Both the position numbers and the translations under genes were made by a program. Shown here in pieces: positions 58,613 through 64,000 of a DNA stretch of 64,000 bases (within the stretch, counting starts at the first letter, position 1; each line of letters opens with the position of its first letter). This DNA is from Strobilurus pachycystidiatus. Lineage: Eukaryota; Basidiomycota; Agaricomycetes; Agaricales; Physalacriaceae. The stretch covers positions 5,332,001 through 5,396,000 of the forward strand of contig JAHLMK010000001.1 in assembly GCA_019915135.1 (NCBI GenBank). The letters are read 5' to 3'. The notes under the pieces were generated by a model. That model searched no databases. It was not told where the DNA came from and saw only the letters and a program-made list of their open reading frames with translations.

Positions 58613-59588
58613 GGGGGGTCCAGGATGGCGCTTGACAATGACAAGCAAATATTGCAGGCTATTTGTAGACGACTCTGCTAATGCTCGATCGTGACCCCAA
58701 TCCCCGTATGTCGAATCAGACCCAAGACTTCGCAACACCGACATTGTGAATCAGGTCCCCAGATCCGCGAAACAGCGTTGTGGGACTCGACTCAATGCCC
58801 TCGGTCCTCTTTGAATGGGTTCACGATGCCGTTTCTATCTAACCATCGACAGACGACTCCAGCAAAACAGCAAACAATCCAGTATGCGATCAGCCGCTTT
58901 CGACGTCCCGTCGGACATCCAAGCCCCAGTGCTCCAGCTCACACGCCCGGCACTGCCCAAGCTGAGTTTCACTGTTTCGGGTCATACATTCATAACTCAT
59001 ACGCTGGCCCAGGGAGAGGCAAATGGGGAAGATTAGAAGCGATCACACTCTCTGTATGGCACTGACAATCCATTTATGTTCCAAGCCCAGATACTCGGGT
59101 CGTTGCTGCCTTGAAGAACACACCATACTGTTCTACGTCAACTAAGGTTCAACAGGCCATCAACTAGTACTAACATACGCCATTGCCGTGTCTCAGTACT
59201 GCATTCAGGTCTCGGCAGCCGGCTGTGACGCAGCGGAAAGGCTTCGAACACGCCGACCGTACATCAAGTAGGTCCTCGATGATTGCAGCTGTTAACGCCG
59301 TACTTATCAACTGATCATGGATCGGGACTAGCTGAATACGGAGAGAACGCGGAGACCGAGAGATGCAAGTGTTTTCGGCCGGACTGAACTTTGATCTTGA
59401 GTGGGCAGTAATCCCTGCAAAGCCCTATCCGTCCAAGGCACATCTTTGAACTCTTCAGGGAGATGGCAACTGCCTGACATTCGTAAAAGATTGACACAGC
59501 TCGCGTCAGAAATACGGGAGATTCACGGACCATGTCGCTCCAAATGGGTAGCACCTCGATCTGTATGGCGCGTGGTATTTCACCCAAG
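58613..59588. other. Intergenic stretch without a supported gene
   Basis: Only short frames on both strands. A 50-codon plus-strand frame from ATG 58884 (MRSAAFDVPSDIQAPVLQL) is the most protein-like but has no other support. Confidence 0.35.
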
Positions 59589-59690
59589 TACGCGATCGGA
59601 CGCGATCGGCCACTGATCGGTCCATTGGCCACTGAACCGCCCATCAGCCACCATTCGGCCACTGATCAACCATTGGCCAGTCCGTAGTAC
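59589..59690. repeat. Degenerate GGCCACTGATC-type short repeats
   Basis: The phrases GGCCACTGATC, TTGGCCACTGAAC, CGGCCACTGATCA and TTGGCCAGTC follow each other within about 100 bases. Confidence 0.6.
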
Positions 59691-59879
59691 GCTGAGTCCA
59701 TGATCAAACGGTCAAAGGGAGATAAGCGTCCAGGCGGACGAATACTCGGTTTCACGGATTCATGGGAGTGAAACCAGTGCGCCGCGGAGACCCGGAGGGC
59801 AAGGTCGTGGCATGCAATATCCATCCCAGTGCCGGTGGCGAGAACGTTCTGAGTCTATTTCGAGAGCCATCGAGAAGAT

Positions 59880-60760
59880 CTGGCGGACATAATCTAAGGA
59901 CCTGGAGTCGTGGTATGTCGCTGTCGGATATACGAAAGATTGATTCAATACCGTCTGTATATACGATGGTGGAAGACGCGTCCTGAACGGGAGACCTACG
60001 CCTATCACTCGTATATAGAAGTAACATTTCCGACAGGAAACGCCTGAAATTCACGGTATAAGCGCTTTTTTCGGGAAAAGAACGCTGAGAAATGTCTCCG
60101 GGGACGATGTTGCTTCGTCTCAAGGCTTTGGGTAAGGACAGTCCATTTGGGATGCAAGATGTATACTGTACGCTCGCCCAAACAGGTAAATCAGGGCGTA
60201 GCGAAGTCCAGCAAATAATGATGTAAGTCCTATGATGAAGAGATAAGAAAGGAACACGGTATACATTGCGTGTGAAGTGCATTGCCCATGATACCCATCC
60301 TGTCATTGCACCAGGACACTTACGAGCTCTCTCGGCGAAAAGTGTCCTCCAGATGATGGGTGGATTCAATCAGTCGGATGACTTGTCAGTGGATCCGATA
60401 CGAAAGATACAAGGGTCTGTGTTTCAGGTTATAGCCGATGGTGGAAGACACGTCCTGAATGGGACACCTACGCCTGTCACCCGTATAAGAAGTTGGGCTT
60501 CTTCAGTAACAGGACTGAAACTTGTACTACAGGCGCTTCTCCGGTTAGCGAACGCCGACAAACCTTCTTGAGGACAGTGATGCTTCACCCCAAGATTCCT
60601 TGGGTGCGAGCAATGCAGAATAAATACTGCGTAACCTCAACCAAACAACGAATCAGAGAGTATCGTATTACAGCAGTCCGACAGGTGATGCAAGTCCTGC
60701 GCCGTTGAGTCAATTGAGAAGATAAGGTAGGACAGGTGCATGTTCCGTGCAACGCGGGGT
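59880..60760. repeat. Diverged direct tandem duplication, about 480-base period
   Basis: The first copy begins near 59880 and the second near 60360. Shared blocks in the same order include ATACGAAAGAT, GATGGTGGAAGAC.CGTCCTGAA, CACCTACGCCT.TCAC.CGTATA, TGATGxAAGTCCT and a terminal AAGATAAG. No recognisable protein is encoded. Confidence 0.7.
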
Positions 60761-60855
60761 AGATCTCTACAGTTGACGTCGTTCCAGACTATGGAGATTG
60801 AATGGAGAATTCAAATTGAACGGACAACCAGCGGTATGTCTGAAGCTCCGGGTGT

Positions 60856-61036
60856 TCAGCCACTGGGATCTTCCGAGGGAAGTAAGTTCGAGTCCACTTG
60901 ACATGCACGAGGTTGGAAGCAATACAATTGGAAGCGATAGAGAGCTAGGCCGGCAAAAGGAAAGCTGTCGTTGGCGGGGAACCCTGCAGTTTCGAGTCGT
61001 CAGCCACTGGGATCTTCCGAGGGAAGTAAGTTCGAG
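60856..61036. repeat. 37-base exact direct repeats, 144 bases apart
   Basis: Identical 37-base copies at 60856-60892 and 61000-61036; similarity extends through CACTTGACATG. A third, diverged copy appears near 61240. Confidence 0.85.
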
Positions 61037-61090
61037 CGCACTTGACATGTACATGCCCGCGCAATCAATCAGAGGACAAGGTAGAAGTGA

Positions 61091-61170
61091 GAGATTTGGG
61101 GTGCAGAAGGAGGATTTGGGGTGCAGAAGGAGGGTTCGGGGTGCAAAAGAAAGATCGAGGCGCAAAAAGG
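61091..61170. repeat. Minisatellite: four tandem 20-base units
   Basis: Units at 61091, 61111, 61131 and 61151. The unit is close to AGGATTTGGGGTGCAGAAGG, and the last two are diverged. Confidence 0.85.
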
Positions 61171-61504
61171 CAGGCAAAAGAAGTATCTGGGCTACACAAA
61201 GGAAAGCCGACAGTGGCGTCCATATCTGCAGCTCCGTGGCCAATCACTGGTATCTTCCACGAGGGAGCCACTCATGGAATACCAGTGCCGATGGAAGTAT
61301 GTTTATGTGTCCACAAGGAAAGCAAACGAGTATTCCAAACTTCCAAGTCAACGATGAATGTGACAGCATAGGATGTTACTCACAGGCCTGTCATACAGAT
61401 CGGAGTAGGTCTTACTGCAATATGAAAGGACAGCAGGGGACTCCGCCGAAGAACACCATACACAAGAAGTTCAAGAACGCATCGAGGGCGATGATCGTAC
61501 TATG

Positions 61505-63138
61505 CAAATACGCAGCACAGCCACATGTGGGGTAATAGAAATTTGTCAGATCGGCATGATGCGTCATAGCCTGCCGTGGCGCATCCAAGTCTGGGCAGTG
61601 CTACGCCTTGGTTCCCGACCACCACCAACACTTGTCGCAACGCTTATTTTGATCTCCTCGTTGCCGAACTAGGAGATGCAGCTTGCATCGCACGGAGCGC
61701 GGGCCACGGTCCGCGATGTCTCCGCCTTTGCGCACACTGTTCCCAAGTTACGGGGAGCGGCGCGCTCGATCCACATACCATCATTCCAGGCCGCAGCTAC
61801 CTCTGGGATCGGCAGAAACATCCTCACGTCTGCCAGAGGTCTTATTAGGCGGGCTGTCGTCAATCTGACTACACCTGGCGTTGGTGCGCACTATGTCGCC
61901 TCAGCGTCTCGCTCTATCCACGGAGGACTTCCTGGCCGCATCCCCACTATTCAACAGCGCATGTCTGCTCCTCTGCGATACACACTCTCTCGCCCACTTG
62001 GCATGTCCTACCTTCCTCGGGCGCCGACAGTCCCCCGCTCCATGACTCAAGTCGGCCTTGGGACGGCAAGGAACTTTTCATCCGGGCGTGTTCTGTTCCA
62101 GAATTTCACCCAGAACGTCCCCGTCGCCGGTCGCGCATTCTGTGAAGCTGACTGGGATCTCCACCTGCAGAAGGAAAGGGAGAACATGAAGAAGACCATC
62201 TCTCGCGATAAGAAGAAGTCGCAGAAGAGGGTCGCTTTCGCGCAGAAGGGAAACAAGGTCCAGGTTCCCACTGCTGCGAGCGCAACATCGTCGAAGGACA
62301 AGGTGGCTGAGATTGTTGACGAACACGAGCACTACTTTGCTGCTCCAGCAACCAAGCCGGTCACCGCTGTTCTTCTCATCCCTCTCGCCCCTACGCCAAC
62401 GTCTCGGATGCCTCTTTCACCTGATACACTCCCTCACGACTCCCTCCTTCCCCTACGAACTCTCGCATCGATGCACAACGGGCATGAACTGCATGCTCTT
62501 CGAGTGTCAGCGTTGTTCTCGCGACTCGATGCAGCGAATGTCTGGGAGCGTGGTGTCAATTGCTCAGCCTATGGCACCGGAGCCGACGCCGAAGGGCTTT
62601 GTACCGTACTCAAAGTCGAGTTTGACGGGTGGACGGCGGCTGAGGTTCGAGGTGTGATCGGAGAGAGTGGAACGGGCTGGTGTACGTTGGAGGAGTTCAA
62701 TCATCTCGAAGAGGATCTGTTCTCGGACACCTCTTCCGTCCTCTCCAGTCCGTCTGGTGAAGCGGAAGATCACGCCGCGTTCTCAGAGCCAGCGCACTCG
62801 CTCGTGTTGCCGACGCTCGACTTTTCCGCTTCGTTTTCGCAGCGCACATTCTCCCGAACCTCATCAGACGATGATCTCTTCTCTGACGTTCATTCGAATT
62901 TCGAGATAGAATCGTTGCCTGATACGGTTTCGTCTCCAGGAAGCCCTGGTGGTCATGGCTGGCTGGTCTTCAGCTCAGACTTTGCCGGTAGGGTTGGTAC
63001 AGACGACACTCCTGAACCACAGGAAACCTACTTCTGAAGGTACACAACCGTAGCCTCACATACTATCCTTAAATCTTGCTTTACGATGTATATTTTCTCT
63101 GTAGTCACGACGAAACACGATTGGAGCAATTTGGTATA
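61505..63138 (+). repeat. Right arm of the long inverted duplication
   Basis: Matches the reverse complement of 43702-45350, including 5' and 3' flanks of the gene. See the left arm for the extent of the match. Confidence 0.9.
61676..63037 (+). CDS. Conserved protein of unknown function with mitochondrial-type N-terminus, right duplicate
   Basis: A 453-residue single-exon frame, same length as its inverted copy at 43808-45169 and differing at about 13 positions (for example ASV/ATV, GLLKRA/GLIRRA, KGKEAE/KDKVAE, EGHAAF/EDHAAF, DIHSN/DVHSN). Most changes are conservative, and the frame is intact despite many silent changes, which suggests that selection acted on both copies after duplication. 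The features are those of the left copy: Arg/Ser-rich presequence-like N-terminus, the NVPVAGRAFCEADWDLHLQ block, a basic stretch, and an acidic Ser-rich C-terminal half. Function unknown. Confidence 0.7.
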   Translation: MQLASHGARATVRDVSAFAHTVPKLRGAARSIHIPSFQAAATSGIGRNILTSARGLIRRAVVNLTTPGVGAHYVASASRSIHGGLPGRIPTIQQRMSAPLRYTLSRPLGMSYLPRAPTVPRSMTQVGLGTARNFSSGRVLFQNFTQNVPVAGRAFCEADWDLHLQKERENMKKTISRDKKKSQKRVAFAQKGNKVQVPTAASATSSKDKVAEIVDEHEHYFAAPATKPVTAVLLIPLAPTPTSRMPLSPDTLPHDSLLPLRTLASMHNGHELHALRVSALFSRLDAANVWERGVNCSAYGTGADAEGLCTVLKVEFDGWTAAEVRGVIGESGTGWCTLEEFNHLEEDLFSDTSSVLSSPSGEAEDHAAFSEPAHSLVLPTLDFSASFSQRTFSRTSSDDDLFSDVHSNFEIESLPDTVSSPGSPGGHGWLVFSSDFAGRVGTDDTPEPQETYF

Positions 63139-63275
63139 TATAAGAACTCTCATTAAACCTTTCCCATCTTGGTTTGGTCGGTCTGATACGGAAATCTGCC
63201 ACATACTACAGTCAACGGTGCATTAGTAAACCGCCACACTTGAAATAATTTACAGTTTTATCAGTATCACGATAA
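63139..63275. other. Spacer between two converging genes
   Basis: AT-rich, no coding signal. Confidence 0.4.
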
Positions 63276-64000
63276 TCAGTTTATCGCTGCTACGCCAATG
63301 GGTGTCACTCGAGTGGCGTCAACATCAAGCATGCCCCGCATTCCACCATGCGAAGACATCATGACAGTCAGGATGTGGCCCAGCACTACGTCGGAGCTGG
63401 CAAGAATGGACCGGAAGAGAGATGACACGATGATAGCAGTATTACTAAGTACGCACAGAGACAACGTCGGTCTAAGAGTTCAAGAGTCCGGATATCATGC
63501 ACTAACGCATGGAATGGCGGGAAGAACAGGCTTTGAGCTACGTAGCAGGCTCAAAGATGAATTTCTTGGTGGCACATTGCTCATAAGTACGCGCATACGA
63601 CCACAAGAGTTCAAAACACTCACAACTTCGATCCCACCATCGTCGTAGTAGTCGTTGAAAGCGCTTAGGTCGCCCGTACTACCGAGGAAATCGTTGACTG
63701 GATCATAGAAAAGAGTCGTAGGAGACACGGCTAGAAGAAGCATGCGTGAGCTCGACATACGATGTGATGGTGATGACAGTCTTAGCTCACTTGTTTCGTC
63801 GTAATTCACCCAATCGGCAGTAAGTTCCCCCTCGCAAGCAACACGCCACACCATACTCTCAACATACCAACTCCTGTAAATAGGTGCAATACTGGTGCCA
63901 GCTACAGAGGGAACGGATCCTGCATCGGCTGGTCGACTAATGAGCAAGCCGAGACGGTATCGGAACACTTTGAAACTTACTATGGCCAGTCCCCGACATG
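63276..64000 (-). CDS. C-terminal part of an unidentified multi-exon gene (partial, runs off the right edge)
   Basis: On the minus strand several short exons look coding: SRPADAGSVPSVAGTSIAPI with RSWYVESMVWRVACEGELTA and DWVNYDET; SPTTLFYDPVNDFLGSTGD with LSAFNDYYDDGGIEV ending at a GTGAGT donor; and a final exon reading SNTAIIVSSLFRSILASSDV and ending VTPIGVAAIN, stop at 63276. The acidic, Tyr/Trp-rich style suggests an extracytoplasmic protein. Introns are of the usual short size, but I could not place every boundary, and I do not recognise the family. The start and most of the protein lie beyond the window. Confidence 0.45.

Noticed and set aside
59752..60369. Minus-strand 205-codon frame
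   Set aside because: It falls across the diverged tandem duplication. The second copy does not keep a matching frame, and no family is recognisable.
60798..61535. Plus-strand 245-codon frame with internal repeats
   Set aside because: It has no ATG at its start, is built from the 37-base direct repeats and the 20-base minisatellite, and shows no domain; it is most likely a chance frame.
1..64000. tRNA, rRNA, CRISPR, prophage or bacterial-type operon signals
   Set aside because: None was found by eye. Short introns and fungal gene families throughout make bacterial features implausible; a tRNA scan was not possible here.

Overview
The window is nuclear DNA from a filamentous basidiomycete, very probably an Agaricomycete. 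The evidence is dense short introns (about 45-66 bp, GT..AG), families typical of that group (a myosin-motor chitin synthase, a FunK1 kinase, MYND zinc-finger proteins, a three-helix membrane family and a seven-helix membrane family), and a spliceosomal U2 snRNA gene. No bacterial, plasmid or phage signature was seen. Gene models below were spliced by eye; phase was checked at every junction for which coordinates are given.

Layout. 0-7.4 kb: 3' end of an unknown gene, then a complete class V/VI chitin synthase with an N-terminal myosin motor. 7.4-13.7 kb: gene-poor, with no convincing gene. 13.7-24.9 kb: a MYND-finger protein (-), a FunK1 kinase (+), a long low-complexity protein ending in a WD40-like propeller (-), and a seven-helix membrane protein (+) that appears to carry a one-base frameshift. 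25-35 kb: a large membrane protein (-), a secreted GH3 glycosidase (-), and a conserved membrane-protein gene split by a 0.7-kb inverted-repeat element. 35-38.4 kb: housekeeping block with EMC4 (-), a TRIP4/Rqt4-type C2HC5 zinc-finger protein (+), a small hydrophilic protein (-) and the U2 snRNA gene (-). 39-43 kb: tandem pair of GNAT acetyltransferases (+) and an F-box protein (-). 43.7-63.1 kb: an inverted duplication (about 1.6 kb per arm, encoded proteins about 97% identical) brackets a 50-base poly-C tract, a gene-poor stretch, a tandem triplet of ankyrin/SEC-C-like/MYND genes, a HAM1-like gene and a repeat-rich stretch. 63.3-64 kb: the C-terminal part of a gene that leaves the window.

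The genes do not form one pathway. Several serve cell-wall synthesis or secretion (chitin synthase, GH3, EMC4), one serves ribosome quality control or transcription coactivation (TRIP4/Rqt4 type), and one is RNA-splicing machinery (U2). The right half is an accessory region shaped by tandem duplication, inverted duplication and small repeats. The best leads are the gene interrupted by the inverted-repeat element, the long inverted duplication, the three-gene ankyrin/SEC-C/MYND array with a perfect hairpin at one gene's 3' end, and two related short unidentified genes at 47.4 and 58.5 kb.
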